Positions 20,409-28,384 of a DNA stretch of 40,032 bases are shown in pieces. This DNA is from an uncultured Christensenella sp. (GTDB lineage: Bacteria; Bacillota; Clostridia; Christensenellales; Borkfalkiaceae): NCBI GenBank assembly GCA_910587015.1, contig CAJUME010000013.1:1-40032 (forward strand), read 5' to 3'. Numbering within the stretch: the stretch's first letter is position 1; the number at the start of each line of letters is the position of its first letter. The position numbers and the translations under genes were made by a program. The notes beneath the pieces are model-generated. The model ran no database searches and was not told where the DNA came from. It saw only the letters and a program-made list of their open reading frames with translations.

Positions 20409-20996
20409 ATGAAAATTATAATCGCATCAGACTTACACGGCTCGGCAAAATGGTGTGCCGAGCTCCTATCCGCCTTCGACCGCGAAAATGCAGAGCTTTT
20501 ACTGCTTTGCGGCGATATTCTGTACCACGGCCCCCGTAACCCTCTGCCGGACGACTACGCGCCCATGAAGGTTGTAGAGCTTCTCACCCCCATAAAGGAC
20601 AAAATAATGTGCGTGTGCGGCAATTGCGACAGCGAGGTAGACCGTATGGTTCTGCCCTTCAAAATGTATTGCAAGCACCTGCCCTACGAAGCGGGTCGCC
20701 GCGGCAGTCCGTCCGTATGCGTCAACAGCGTATTTATCTACCTTGACCACGGCCACCATCCCGCCCCGCTCCTTCCCGAGGGCGCAGTGTATATCACGGG
20801 CCACACTCACGTCCCGCTCAACATTAAAGAGAACGGCTATTACCACTTAAACCCCGGCTCGGTGTCATTGCCCAAGGAAAACAGCCCGCACAGCTATATC
20901 CTTTTTACGCAAGGCTACCCCGACGGCGGCGTTTTCGAATTCAAGGACTTCGACGGCAACGTTTTCGACAAGCTCGTTCTCGACGTCAAAGCCTGA
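20409..20996 (+). CDS. YfcE/MJ0936-type metallophosphodiesterase
   Basis: A 195-aa calcineurin-like phosphoesterase with the metal-binding motifs in order: D-x-H (SDLHG, residues 8-10), GD (CGDIL), GNCD, and GHTH near the C-terminus. The family hydrolyses simple phosphodiesters with Mn2+ or similar metals; the physiological substrate is unknown. The frame is open upstream to 20301, but MKIIIASDLHG at 20409 is the conserved family start, and the promoter ends 6 nt before it. Monocistronic between two hairpins. Confidence 0.88.
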   Translation: MKIIIASDLHGSAKWCAELLSAFDRENAELLLLCGDILYHGPRNPLPDDYAPMKVVELLTPIKDKIMCVCGNCDSEVDRMVLPFKMYCKHLPYEAGRRGSPSVCVNSVFIYLDHGHHPAPLLPEGAVYITGHTHVPLNIKENGYYHLNPGSVSLPKENSPHSYILFTQGYPDGGVFEFKDFDGNVFDKLVLDVKA

Positions 20997-21034
20997 CCGC
21001 AAAGCATAATCACAAAGCATCAACCCAACATATA

Positions 21035-21071
21035 GCAAGCCCCTCTTCCGCACCGCGAAAGAGGGGCTTGC
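21035..21071. terminator. Hairpin between the phosphodiesterase and small membrane protein genes
   Basis: A 13-bp stem (21035-21047 with 21059-21071) with an 11-nt loop, located between two convergent genes. It lacks a long T-run, so terminator function is likely but not certain. Confidence 0.65.
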
Positions 21072-21086
21072 CTGTCTTAACCTCGA

Positions 21087-21308
21087 TTAGCAAGGTAATA
21101 CACGAAGAATGTGCTTGCTGGTAATCATAAGGATAAGGTCAACTATCCAAAGAATGAAACCAAGTCCGATAAGACGAACAATTCCCGCAATAATTTTGCC
21201 TTCGGTAAATCTGGTAATTGCGCCGCAAATCCAGGAGGTGAAGGGAATAATCGCCAGAATCAAGCTTACAATGTAGCTAAGGCCAAAGTAATCGCTCTTG
21301 TTTGCCAT
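21087..21308 (-). CDS. Small two-helix membrane protein, uncharacterised
   Basis: A 73-aa protein starting MANKSDYFGLSY, with two hydrophobic segments (about residues 10-32 and 42-64) separated by TRFTEGKIIAG. The size and layout recall short Pmp3/TM2-like membrane proteins, but I cannot place it in a family. Start at 21308 is supported by AAAGGAG 9 nt upstream, rather than the TTG two codons earlier. It has its own TTGACA-16-TATAAT promoter. Confidence 0.75.
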   Translation of the reverse strand: MANKSDYFGLSYIVSLILAIIPFTSWICGAITRFTEGKIIAGIVRLIGLGFILWIVDLILMITSKHILRVLPC

Positions 21309-21340
21309 TTTCAAAATCTCCTTTAGTTTTTATTAAATAT

Positions 21341-21368
21341 ATTATATCATAATCAATAAATATGTCAA
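21341..21368 (-). promoter_or_regulatory. Promoter of the small membrane protein gene
   Basis: TTGACA (21363-21368), 16-bp spacer, TATAAT (21341-21346). Leader of about 25 nt containing the Shine-Dalgarno. Confidence 0.75.
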
Positions 21369-21440
21369 TATAAAGCACAGTTTTTATTTGTTTTTATTAT
21401 AAGATTGCACTTTCGCCGCCAAAAAACCATATTTTTCGCA

Positions 21441-21484
21441 AAAAAACGCGTTTCCGCCTAAGCTCGGCAAAAACGCGTTTTGTT
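21441..21484 (-). terminator. Terminator at the end of the ribosomal protein array
   Basis: AAAACGCG (on the minus strand from 21484) pairs with CGCGTTTT, ending near 21441 in a T-run. The loop contains a second possible stem, GCCGAGCTTAGGCGG. It lies just beyond rplQ. Confidence 0.78.
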
Positions 21485-21492
21485 TTATTGCT

Positions 21493-21999
21493 TTATACCA
21501 ATTCTATAATAGCTTCCTCGGCTCCGTCGCCGCGGCGCTGTCCAAGGAGGTAAACCCTCGTATAACCGCCGCCCTGTCCCAGCTCTTCCGCACGCTGTGC
21601 GTACTTTGGCGCGATTTCATTGAAAAGCTTTTCCATCAGCGGGTGCTGAATGTCCGCCGTCCTCTTTTTAAAGTCCGCCTTCTTTTCCGCAAAGGGCTTA
21701 ACCTCCTGCAAATCGCGCAGCTTACCCATAAGGTAACGGCGCACCGCAAGCTTCTTGGCGCTGTCCTTAACGCCCTTCACGGTCACTTCCTTGCCCTTTT
21801 TATCGGTCTTTTTAATGTCAAACTCAACATTGTCGTCGTAAACCGAAATAGCTTTGGTTATAATTTTTTCAACGTAAGGCTGCAATTCCTTCGCCTTTGC
21901 TTTGGTCGTTGTAATTTTGCCGTACCAAAGCAGCTCGGACGCCTGATTTCTTAAAAGCGCTACTCTCTGCTCTGCCGTTCTTCCTAATTTAGCGGGCAT
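21493..21999 (-). CDS. rplQ: 50S ribosomal protein L17 with an internal insertion
   Basis: A 168-aa L17, a protein near the exit tunnel. The start MPAKLGRTAEQRVALLRNQASELL and the end ELGQGGGYTRVYLLGQRRGDGAEEAIIELV are typical. The usual length is about 112-130 aa. The excess is a lysine-rich insertion at roughly residues 50-100 (VYDDNVEFDIKKTDKKG and the following part). Last gene of the array, 3 nt after rpoA, followed by the terminator at 21441-21484. Confidence 0.95.
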   Translation of the reverse strand: MPAKLGRTAEQRVALLRNQASELLWYGKITTTKAKAKELQPYVEKIITKAISVYDDNVEFDIKKTDKKGKEVTVKGVKDSAKKLAVRRYLMGKLRDLQEVKPFAEKKADFKKRTADIQHPLMEKLFNEIAPKYAQRAEELGQGGGYTRVYLLGQRRGDGAEEAIIELV

Positions 22000-22002
22000 A
22001 AT

Positions 22003-22956
22003 TTAGTCCTCCTTTTTTGCAAGTGAAAGTCCGTAAGACTGAAGCTTCAAAATTACTTCGTCCAAGGACTTTCTTCCAAGGTTTCTCACCTTCAGCATTT
22101 CGTCCTCGGTCTTTCTTGTCAAATCTTCCACTGTGTGAATGTTTGCGCGTTTAAGGCAGTTGTAGGAGCGTACGGATAAATCCATGTCCTCAATTGCCAT
22201 TGCAAGTATCTTCGCCTGCTTGTCGTCCTCGTTCTTTACAAGTATGTCCATTCCCTTAATGGTGTCGGACAAATCAACAAACAGCGAAATATGGTCCTGC
22301 ATAATTTTAGCCGCCAGAGAAACTATTTCCTTGGCGCTGAACGCGCCGTTAGTCCAAACCTCCAGCGTAAGCTTGTCATAATCGGTATTCTGTCCCACGC
22401 GGGTGTTTTCAACCGCATAGTTAACCTTTTTCACGGGCGTGTAAATGCTGTCTATGGGAATATAGTCCAGCAGCTCGGTACGGGTGTGGTCTGCACCCTT
22501 ATAGCCTCTGCCGCGGCCTATGGTAATCTCCATATCGATTTTGCCGCCCTCGTCAACGTAGCAGATGTGCTGGTCGCCGTTTATAATCTCTATTTCGGCG
22601 TCCTCGCAAATATCCCTTGCCTTAACCTCGCAGGGTCCAACCTTGTAAAGGTGAACAACCTTCACATAGTCCTTATCGGTAACGGCAGTCTTAATCGCCA
22701 GCGTCTTCAGGTTCAGGATAATTTCGGTAACGTCCTCTTTAACGCCCGCCACAGCCGAAAACTCGTGCTTGACGCCGCCGTCCAAAAATCTGATTCCCTG
22801 CGCCGCCGCCCCCGGCAAAGCCGAAAGCAGTATTCTTCTAAGGCAGTTGCCTATGGTAAGACCGAAGCCCTTTTCAAGCGGTTCAACGATAATTTTCGCA
22901 TAGGACATATCCTCGCTTTCTTCCGCCAGAATTTTGGGCATATCCATTTCAATCAT
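22003..22956 (-). CDS. rpoA: DNA-directed RNA polymerase alpha subunit
   Basis: A 317-aa alpha subunit. The N-terminal domain (1-230) has GFGLTIGNCLRRILLSALPGAA for dimerisation and beta/beta-prime assembly. A linker and the C-terminal domain (about 250-317) follow, with RSYNCLKRANIHTVEDL and KVRNLGRKSLDEV, which contact UP elements and activators. Length is normal. AAGGAGG lies 8 nt before ATG. Located between rpsD and rplQ as in other Firmicutes. Confidence 0.98.
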   Translation of the reverse strand: MIEMDMPKILAEESEDMSYAKIIVEPLEKGFGLTIGNCLRRILLSALPGAAAQGIRFLDGGVKHEFSAVAGVKEDVTEIILNLKTLAIKTAVTDKDYVKVVHLYKVGPCEVKARDICEDAEIEIINGDQHICYVDEGGKIDMEITIGRGRGYKGADHTRTELLDYIPIDSIYTPVKKVNYAVENTRVGQNTDYDKLTLEVWTNGAFSAKEIVSLAAKIMQDHISLFVDLSDTIKGMDILVKNEDDKQAKILAMAIEDMDLSVRSYNCLKRANIHTVEDLTRKTEDEMLKVRNLGRKSLDEVILKLQSYGLSLAKKED

Positions 22957-22980
22957 GAAACTTCCTCCTTTTTCCGATTA

Positions 22981-23601
22981 TTACTTGGAGTACAGTTCGA
23001 CAATCATATGCTCGGAAATCTGACTGTCAATATCTTCTCTTACGGGCAACGCCAAAATTTTTCCCTGCAATTTTTCGGGGTCGAATTCAAGCCACTTCGG
23101 CGTGGTTACCTTGTTTGCCTTAACCGCCTCGAAATATTTATTAGAGGTTTTGTTTTCCTTTACGGAAACAACGTCGCCAACCTTAACGATATAGGAGGGC
23201 ACGTTCACCTTCTTGCCGTTAACTACAAAATGACCGTGGTTTACAAGCTGTCTTGCCTGCGCGCGGCTAACGCCGATACCCATACGGAAAATAACATTGT
23301 CAAGTCTGCGCTCCAAAAGCGACAGCATGTTTTCACCGGTAATACCCTTCATTCTGTCGGCCTTTTCGTAGTAGGAACGGAACTGTCCCTCCTGAACGCC
23401 GTAAATTCTCTTTACCTTCTGCTTCTCGCGCAGCTGCTGACCGTATTCGGAAACCTTCTTTCTTCCTAAGCCGTGCGCTCCGGGAGGAGTGGGTCTTTTC
23501 TCAAACGGGCACTTGCCGTTGTAGCACTTTTCGCCCTTCAAAAACAGTTTTCCGCCCTCTCTTCTGCAAAGGCGGCATTTCGCTTCTCTGTAAGTTGCCA
23601 T
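22981..23601 (-). CDS. rpsD: 30S ribosomal protein S4 (zinc form)
   Basis: A 206-aa primary assembly protein of the 30S body. Four cysteines (C9, C12, C26, C31) form the N-terminal zinc site of the C+ type. The S4 RNA-binding domain lies in the middle (LERRLDNVIFRMGIGVSRAQARQLVNHGHFVVNGKKVNVPSY). It lies in the alpha-operon order rpsM-rpsK-rpsD-rpoA-rplQ. In bacteria S4 can repress its own operon; no specific target structure was identified here. Confidence 0.98.
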   Translation of the reverse strand: MATYREAKCRLCRREGGKLFLKGEKCYNGKCPFEKRPTPPGAHGLGRKKVSEYGQQLREKQKVKRIYGVQEGQFRSYYEKADRMKGITGENMLSLLERRLDNVIFRMGIGVSRAQARQLVNHGHFVVNGKKVNVPSYIVKVGDVVSVKENKTSNKYFEAVKANKVTTPKWLEFDPEKLQGKILALPVREDIDSQISEHMIVELYSK

Positions 23602-23614
23602 ATTCTATACCTCC

Positions 23615-24016
23615 TTATACTCTGCGGCGCTTGGGGGGTCTGCAGCCGTTGTGGGGAACGGGCGAAACGTCAGTAATCATAGTGATTTCCACGTCGCACG
23701 CGCCGATTGCACGAATAGCCGACTCTCTGCCCGCGCCGGGGCCCTTTACATAAACCTCAACCGAACGAAGCCCGTGCTCCTTAGCGGCCTTAACAGCCGT
23801 CTCGGTTGCCTGCTGAGCTGCAAACGGGGTGCCCTTTCTCGAGCCCTTAAAGCCCAGACTGCCCGCCGACGACCAGCTTATAGCATTGCCGTGCGCGTCG
23901 GTAACGGTGACCAAGGTATTGTTGAAGGAAGACTGAATATGCACCTGACCTCTGTCAACCTTTTTAAGCTCTCTGCGTTTTCTTGATACGGTTTGCTTTT
24001 TCTGTTGCTGTGCCAT
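23615..24016 (-). CDS. rpsK: 30S ribosomal protein S11
   Basis: A 133-aa protein of the 30S platform near the E site. It has a basic N-terminus (MAQQQKKQTVSRKRRELKK), the core VHIQSSFNNTLVTVTDAHGN, GSRKGTPFAAQ, and the end ITDVSPVPHNGCRPPKRRRV. Normal length. 11 bp after rpsM, with GGAGG before the ATG. Confidence 0.98.
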   Translation of the reverse strand: MAQQQKKQTVSRKRRELKKVDRGQVHIQSSFNNTLVTVTDAHGNAISWSSAGSLGFKGSRKGTPFAAQQATETAVKAAKEHGLRSVEVYVKGPGAGRESAIRAIGACDVEITMITDVSPVPHNGCRPPKRRRV

Positions 24017-24027
24017 ACTCTGCCTCC

Positions 24028-24402
24028 TTACTTAGCGCCCTTCTTCTTTGCAACCGTGCGACGGGGACCCTTTCTCGTCCTCGCGTTGGTTTTAGTGGAC
24101 TGACCGCGTACGGGCAAACCCTTTCTGTGACGGATGCCGCGATAGCTGCCAATTTCCATAAGTCTTTTAATGTTCAGCGAAACCTCGGTGCGAAGCTCGC
24201 CCTCAACCCTTAAATTGTGGTCGATATATTCTCTTAATTTGGATACGGTCTGTTCGTCAAGGTCCTTAACTCTCGTGTCAGGGTCAACGCCTGTCTCGGC
24301 AAGAATCTTCTGCGAGGTTTTAAGACCGATACCGTAGATATAGGTGAGTCCTATTTCAACTCTCTTCTCTCTGGGTAAATCTACACCGGCAATACGAGCC
24401 AT
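24028..24402 (-). CDS. rpsM: 30S ribosomal protein S13
   Basis: A 124-aa protein of the 30S head that contacts the P-site tRNA and forms bridges to the 50S. It has MARIAGVDLPREKRVEIGLTYIYGIG, the helix-two-turn-helix region, and the basic tail RTKGPRRTV-type (RTRKGPRRTVAKKKGAK). Unusually, it is separated from the preceding infA gene by 314 bp of repeat-bearing DNA, so it may have its own promoter. Confidence 0.98.
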   Translation of the reverse strand: MARIAGVDLPREKRVEIGLTYIYGIGLKTSQKILAETGVDPDTRVKDLDEQTVSKLREYIDHNLRVEGELRTEVSLNIKRLMEIGSYRGIRHRKGLPVRGQSTKTNARTRKGPRRTVAKKKGAK

Positions 24403-24716
24403 TTTGATTTAATTCCTCCGTTAAAAATTTTTAAAATGTGATTTATAAAGTATATCTGAATATGTTAACCGCCTTGACCGCCCGCCTTTTTTAAAGGAAT
24501 GTCGGCGGCAAATCGCCGCGGAATTGTTTTTAAAGCCTTAATTATATATTTGAATAACCGTCATTGTGCGCAATAAAATTCCTAAACCGCGCAGCTCGGC
24601 TCTAACCCTGCCACGGCGGGAAGTATCCCATCTCTGACCCCCTGCCTCGGCGGGGGGATAAAGGGGGGTGGAATAACAAACCCGCAACGCAGCATTATGC
24701 TACATATATGCGGTTT
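24403..24716. other. Repeat-bearing gap between infA and rpsM
   Basis: No gene seen. It holds a hairpin around CGGCG-gcaaat-CGCCG (about 24504-24519), a TTAACA/TATAAA pair on the minus strand (about 24443-24468, poor 15-bp spacing) that might be a weak rpsM promoter, and copy 4 of the GC-rich repeat. In most Clostridia this junction is only tens of bases. Confidence 0.6.
24601..24671. repeat. GC-rich dispersed repeat, copy 4
   Basis: Two blocks (CCCTGCCACGGCGGG and CCCCCTGCCTCGGCGGGGGG) ending GGGATAAAGGGGGGTGG. It lies inside the alpha part of the ribosomal array, in the same orientation as the other copies. Confidence 0.88.
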
Positions 24717-24938
24717 TCAGTTCTTAGAGCGCCAGGTAATTCTCCCCTTGGTCAAATCATACGGGCTTATTTCAAGCTTAACGTTGTCGCCTTCTATAAT
24801 TCTGATATAGTTAAGGCGCAGCTTCCCCGAAATATAAGCCGTAATAACGTGCCCGTTGGCAAGTCTTACCTTAAAGTTCGCATTGGGCAGGCATTCTATA
24901 ACCCTGCCCTCAGTCTCTATAACGTCGTCCTTTGACAT
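24717..24938 (-). CDS. infA: Translation initiation factor IF-1
   Basis: A 73-aa OB-fold protein that occupies the A site during initiation: MSKDDVIETEGRVIECLPNANFKVRLANGHVITAYISGK, then YDLTKGRITWRSKN. Length is typical (72-73). The order is unusual: rpmJ comes before infA (9 nt upstream), whereas most Firmicutes have infA before rpmJ. An AAGGTG Shine-Dalgarno overlaps the end of rpmJ, so translation is probably coupled. Confidence 0.98.
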   Translation of the reverse strand: MSKDDVIETEGRVIECLPNANFKVRLANGHVITAYISGKLRLNYIRIIEGDNVKLEISPYDLTKGRITWRSKN

Positions 24939-24947
24939 TACCGCACC

Positions 24948-25064
24948 TTAACCCTGACGCTGCTTATGGCTCTTGTTCTTAGAGCAGATAACCATAACCT
25001 TGCCGTTTCTTTTGATAACCTTGCACTTGTCGCACATAGGCTTAACCGAGGGTCTTACTTTCAT
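24948..25064 (-). CDS. rpmJ: 50S ribosomal protein L36 (zinc type)
   Basis: A 38-aa protein, MKVRPSVKPMCDKCKVIKRN at the start, with zinc ligands C11, C14, C27 and H33, ending in KQRQG. GGAG lies 8-9 nt before the ATG. It lies upstream of infA, the reverse of the common order. Confidence 0.97.
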   Translation of the reverse strand: MKVRPSVKPMCDKCKVIKRNGKVMVICSKNKSHKQRQG

Positions 25065-25141
25065 GATAATCTCCTTTTAAAATGTTTCGCGCAAACGCTT
25101 TAATGCATTCCGCGCCGACCGCCTTGCGGCGTTTTAAGCTT

Positions 25142-25450
25142 TTATTTTTTATCCTTGTCGTCGATATCCGCAGTCTGCGGGCAGTTGTACGCCTTCAATG
25201 CCGAGTACACCTCGGAATCGAAAACCTTATCGCCGTTTATCAGCTTTTCGCCTATACTCTCGGCGGCTTCGGGCAACAACCGCAAATGCTTCAAATTCTT
25301 CTTTTTGGGCGCGGCAAGCTTTTTAAAATTGCCGTCCACCACCAAAACGCTGCCGTCCGCATTTACTTTTGTAATAATGTAAAATCTGTTTTTATCTCTG
25401 CCTTGCAGACTTTCGCAAATTCCGCCCACGGCGGGGGTCTTATTTTTCAT
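25142..25450 (-). CDS. KOW-domain RNA-binding protein (L14e/L6e/L27e-like)
   Basis: A 102-aa protein with the KOW pattern GGICESLQGRDKNRFYIITKV, VLVVDGNFKKLAAPKKKNLKHL, followed by an acidic/lysine tail. Clostridia and relatives carry this gene between map and the infA/rpmJ pair, and the position here agrees. It is thought to bind rRNA or assist the ribosome, but its function is not established. No Shine-Dalgarno close to the ATG. Confidence 0.87.
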   Translation of the reverse strand: MKNKTPAVGGICESLQGRDKNRFYIITKVNADGSVLVVDGNFKKLAAPKKKNLKHLRLLPEAAESIGEKLINGDKVFDSEVYSALKAYNCPQTADIDDKDKK

Positions 25451-25523
25451 AAATACTTAAATTTCTAAAACCTCACGCAAGCAATGCGCCGGCTTATCGC
25501 CGCTATGCGCAGCTTATATAAGG

Positions 25524-26270
25524 TTAAAGCGTTAAAATTTCCGCTCCGTCCTCTTTTATAAGCACGGTGTTCTCGTAATGCGCCGCAGGCTTACCGTCCG
25601 CGGTGGAAATCGTCCACCCGTCGCTTCTGTCCTGCACAACCTTCCAAGTGCCCATGGTAATCATCGGCTCTATGCAGATTGTCATACCCGCGCGCAACCG
25701 CATACCCGTGCCGCGCTTGCCGTAATTCGGCACCGCGGGGTCCTCGTGCATTTCGCGCCCGATTCCGTGCCCCGTCAGCGCGCGCACCACGCCATAGCCG
25801 TTGCTCTCCGCATACGTCTGCACCGCATTGCCTATATTATAGAGCGGAACTCCCGCCTGCAAGCCCTCGATTGCCTTAAAAAAGCACTCTTCGGTCACTT
25901 TTACAAGCCTCTTTTTTTCCTCCGAAACCTCGCCTATAAGAAAGGTTCTGCACGCGTCGCCGTGGAAGCCGTTCTTCTCCGCGGTTATGTCAACGCTCAC
26001 AATGTCGCCGTCCTCAAGCACTCTGTCGTTGGGAATGCCGTGCACAACCACCTCGTTGACCGACACGCACGAGCTCGCGGGATAGCCCTCGTAGCCCAGC
26101 TCGGAGGGGTACGCCCCGCAAGAGGTAATATACTTGTAAACAAGCTCGTCAACCTGCTTTGTGGTCATACCCGCGCGAATGTTTCTGCCTACAAAATCAA
26201 GCGTTTCCTTAACAATGCGGCAGCTTTCGCGCATATATTCTATTTCTTGTTCGTTTTTTATTGTAATCAT
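25524..26270 (-). CDS. map: Methionine aminopeptidase, type I
   Basis: A 248-aa enzyme removing N-terminal methionine from new proteins. Metal ligands are visible in DGDIVSVDITAEKNGFHGDACRTF (two Asp), GHGIGREMHEDPAVPNYG (His), CIEPMITMG (Glu) and a late ENTVLI (Glu). The imidazole-bearing segment YPSELGYEGYPASSCVSVNEVVVHGIP is typical. Length is normal. It is in the spc region after adk, with a weak Shine-Dalgarno. Confidence 0.97.
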   Translation of the reverse strand: MITIKNEQEIEYMRESCRIVKETLDFVGRNIRAGMTTKQVDELVYKYITSCGAYPSELGYEGYPASSCVSVNEVVVHGIPNDRVLEDGDIVSVDITAEKNGFHGDACRTFLIGEVSEEKKRLVKVTEECFFKAIEGLQAGVPLYNIGNAVQTYAESNGYGVVRALTGHGIGREMHEDPAVPNYGKRGTGMRLRAGMTICIEPMITMGTWKVVQDRSDGWTISTADGKPAAHYENTVLIKEDGAEILTL

Positions 26271-26322
26271 TTAGCCAAACAACGCCGCAACACGACACCG
26301 CTATACGCAGCATATATGCATT

Positions 26323-26943
26323 TTACCCGAGAATTTTGCAAATCTGCGCAAAAACCTCATCGGGACTGCCCTCGCCGCTCGTCACGGATTTCAGCTTACC
26401 CTGCGATTTGTAATACTCAATCAGCGGAGCCGTCTGCAAATTATAGGTTTCAAGCCTTGCCTTCACCGTTTCGGGGTTGTCGTCCGCGCGCCGATACAGC
26501 TCTCCGCCGCACTTTGCGCAGGTCGTTGCGCCGTTAAGCGTGGAAACGTGATAGCTTTCTCCGCAAGCGCAAACGCGTCTGCCGCAAATTCTGTCCATCA
26601 ACAGCTTTTCGTCAACGTTGATATTAAGGCACAAATCTATTTTTGCGAATTTGTCAAGCTCCTCCGCCTGAAACAGATTGCGGGGGAACCCGTCAAGCAT
26701 ATATCCGCCTTCAACGTCGTCCCACGTCAGTCTGTCGCGGACTATATCGCACGTCACCTCATCGGGAACAAGCTTGCCCGCATCTATAAACGACTTTGCA
26801 AGCTTGCCTATTTCCGTGCCGCCCTTTATGTTGGCGCGGAAAATATCTCCCGTGGAAATATGCAAAAGCTTATATTTTTCAGCAATTTTGCTTGCTTGCG
26901 TGCCCTTGCCCGCACCGGGCGCACCCAATAAAATAATGTTCAT
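26323..26943 (-). CDS. adk: Adenylate kinase with Cys-containing lid
   Basis: A 206-aa enzyme converting ATP + AMP to 2 ADP. It has the P-loop GAPGAGKGTQ, the AMP site STGDIFR, and GFPRNLFQAE. The lid carries four cysteines for zinc, but the first pair is C-x-C (VCACGESYH) instead of the common C-x2-C; the second is CAKCGGELY. Slightly shorter than usual (about 214). It begins 1 nt after the secY stop, so translational coupling is likely. Confidence 0.97.
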   Translation of the reverse strand: MNIILLGAPGAGKGTQASKIAEKYKLLHISTGDIFRANIKGGTEIGKLAKSFIDAGKLVPDEVTCDIVRDRLTWDDVEGGYMLDGFPRNLFQAEELDKFAKIDLCLNINVDEKLLMDRICGRRVCACGESYHVSTLNGATTCAKCGGELYRRADDNPETVKARLETYNLQTAPLIEYYKSQGKLKSVTSGEGSPDEVFAQICKILG

Positions 26944-26944
26944 A

Positions 26945-28339
26945 TTACTTTAAGAAGCCCTTATAATTCTTCATCATCAGCTGCGCCTCAAGCTGCTTGT
27001 CAAGCTCCATCGCAACCGAAACGACAATCAGAATACCCGTAGTCGAGAATACCGACAGCAACGATGCGTTGGAAATTACGTTCAGACTTGTAAGCACCAT
27101 CGACAAAATCGAAGGAATAAACGCCACAATCGAAAGATAAATAGCCCCGAAAAGCGTAATTCTGTTGTTAATTCTCTTCAGATACTGCGCGGTCGGCTTA
27201 CCGGGGCGAATGCCCTGAATAAACCCGCCGTTTTGCTGAATAGTCTTTGAAACGTCCTCGGGGTTGAACTGCATCGACGAATAGAAGAATGCAAACGCAA
27301 AAATCAGCAGGCACAGCACAACCATATAAATAAGCTGTCCGTACCAGTAGGGCGACGAGCCCGAGAACCAGTTTGTAATGTCTGTATTAGCCTTGCTGTT
27401 AGGCCAGAACATGCTTATTATCATGTTCGGGAAGGAAATAATCGCAAACGCGAAAATCAAAGGCATAACGCCGGAGCCGGAAATCTTGATAGGAATAACT
27501 GACGACTGACCGCCGTACATTTTTCTGCCCTTAACCTGCTTTGCGTACTGCACGGGTATCTTTCTTTCCGACAAATCAACGGTAACAATCGCCGCAAACT
27601 CGACAATCGTCAACAGCACAAAGCCCAGCACCTCCCAAAGCACGGAAGGGTCAGCCTCGCCCGCAAACTCGCCCAGACCGAACGCCTGCGTAAAGCAACG
27701 CACAATCGTAAGACCCGCGGTAGAAATAATGCCCAAAAAGATTATAAGCGAAATTCCGTTTGCCACGCCGTACTCGGTAATTCTCTCGCCTATCCACATA
27801 ACAAGCATACTGCCCGCCGTGTAAACAACCGTAAGGAAAATTCCCGCCAAAACCTTCGCGCCCGTCTCGCTGATAATGCTCATAGACGCGTTATCGGCAA
27901 AATATCCGAAGAATTCAAGGCTCAAAGCGTCGCCCTGAATACCGAAGTTAACGATAATACCTATCGCCTGCGCGATTGCAAGCGCAATGGTAACGTAACG
28001 CGTAATCTGCGCAATCTTCTTTCTTCCGTCCTCGCCCTGCTTGGAAAGTCTTTCCAAAGCGGGTATACCTACGGTCAAAAGCTGAATAATAATAGACGCG
28101 TTGATGTACGGGCTTATACCAAGCGCAAAAAGCGTCGCGTTCGAAAGCGAATCACCGGTAATGGACGACATCAGCTGCAAAAACGAATTTTCTTTTATTG
28201 CCTCGCCGAAGGTGCCGGGGTCGATACCGGGAACGGGTATATAGCAGCCCAGACGGAAAATAAGCAGCAGACCCAAGGTAATCCAAATCTTCTTTCTTAT
28301 TTCCTTAATCTTAAAACAATTTTTTATTGTTTCAAACAT
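26945..28339 (-). CDS. secY: Protein translocase subunit SecY
   Basis: A 464-aa channel subunit of the Sec translocon with ten predicted membrane segments. It opens MFETIKNCFKIKEIRKKIWITLGLLLIFRLG, with the plug region PGIDPGTFGEAIKENSFL. ERKIPVQYAKQVKGRKMYGGQSS gives the conserved cytosolic loop, and FNPEDVSKTIQQNGGFIQGIRPGKPT another. AAGGAG precedes the start. It is the hinge between the spc ribosomal genes and adk-map. Confidence 0.98.
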   Translation of the reverse strand: MFETIKNCFKIKEIRKKIWITLGLLLIFRLGCYIPVPGIDPGTFGEAIKENSFLQLMSSITGDSLSNATLFALGISPYINASIIIQLLTVGIPALERLSKQGEDGRKKIAQITRYVTIALAIAQAIGIIVNFGIQGDALSLEFFGYFADNASMSIISETGAKVLAGIFLTVVYTAGSMLVMWIGERITEYGVANGISLIIFLGIISTAGLTIVRCFTQAFGLGEFAGEADPSVLWEVLGFVLLTIVEFAAIVTVDLSERKIPVQYAKQVKGRKMYGGQSSVIPIKISGSGVMPLIFAFAIISFPNMIISMFWPNSKANTDITNWFSGSSPYWYGQLIYMVVLCLLIFAFAFFYSSMQFNPEDVSKTIQQNGGFIQGIRPGKPTAQYLKRINNRITLFGAIYLSIVAFIPSILSMVLTSLNVISNASLLSVFSTTGILIVVSVAMELDKQLEAQLMMKNYKGFLK

Positions 28340-28384
28340 GTTTGCTCCTTATCGCGGGGGTCGCCCCGCGCAGGTAGTTTTTAC

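Noticed and set aside
22291..23469. Plus-strand open frame spanning rpoA and rpsD
   Set aside because: Antisense to two certain ribosomal-array genes, crossing their junction; composition is the complement of the real genes.
24680..26322. Further copies of the hairpin repeat near 24690, 25480 and 26290
   Set aside because: Short strings such as CGCAGC-TTATATAAG and CGCAGCATATATGC resemble the right end of the repeat, but the core and left arm are missing; too little to call.
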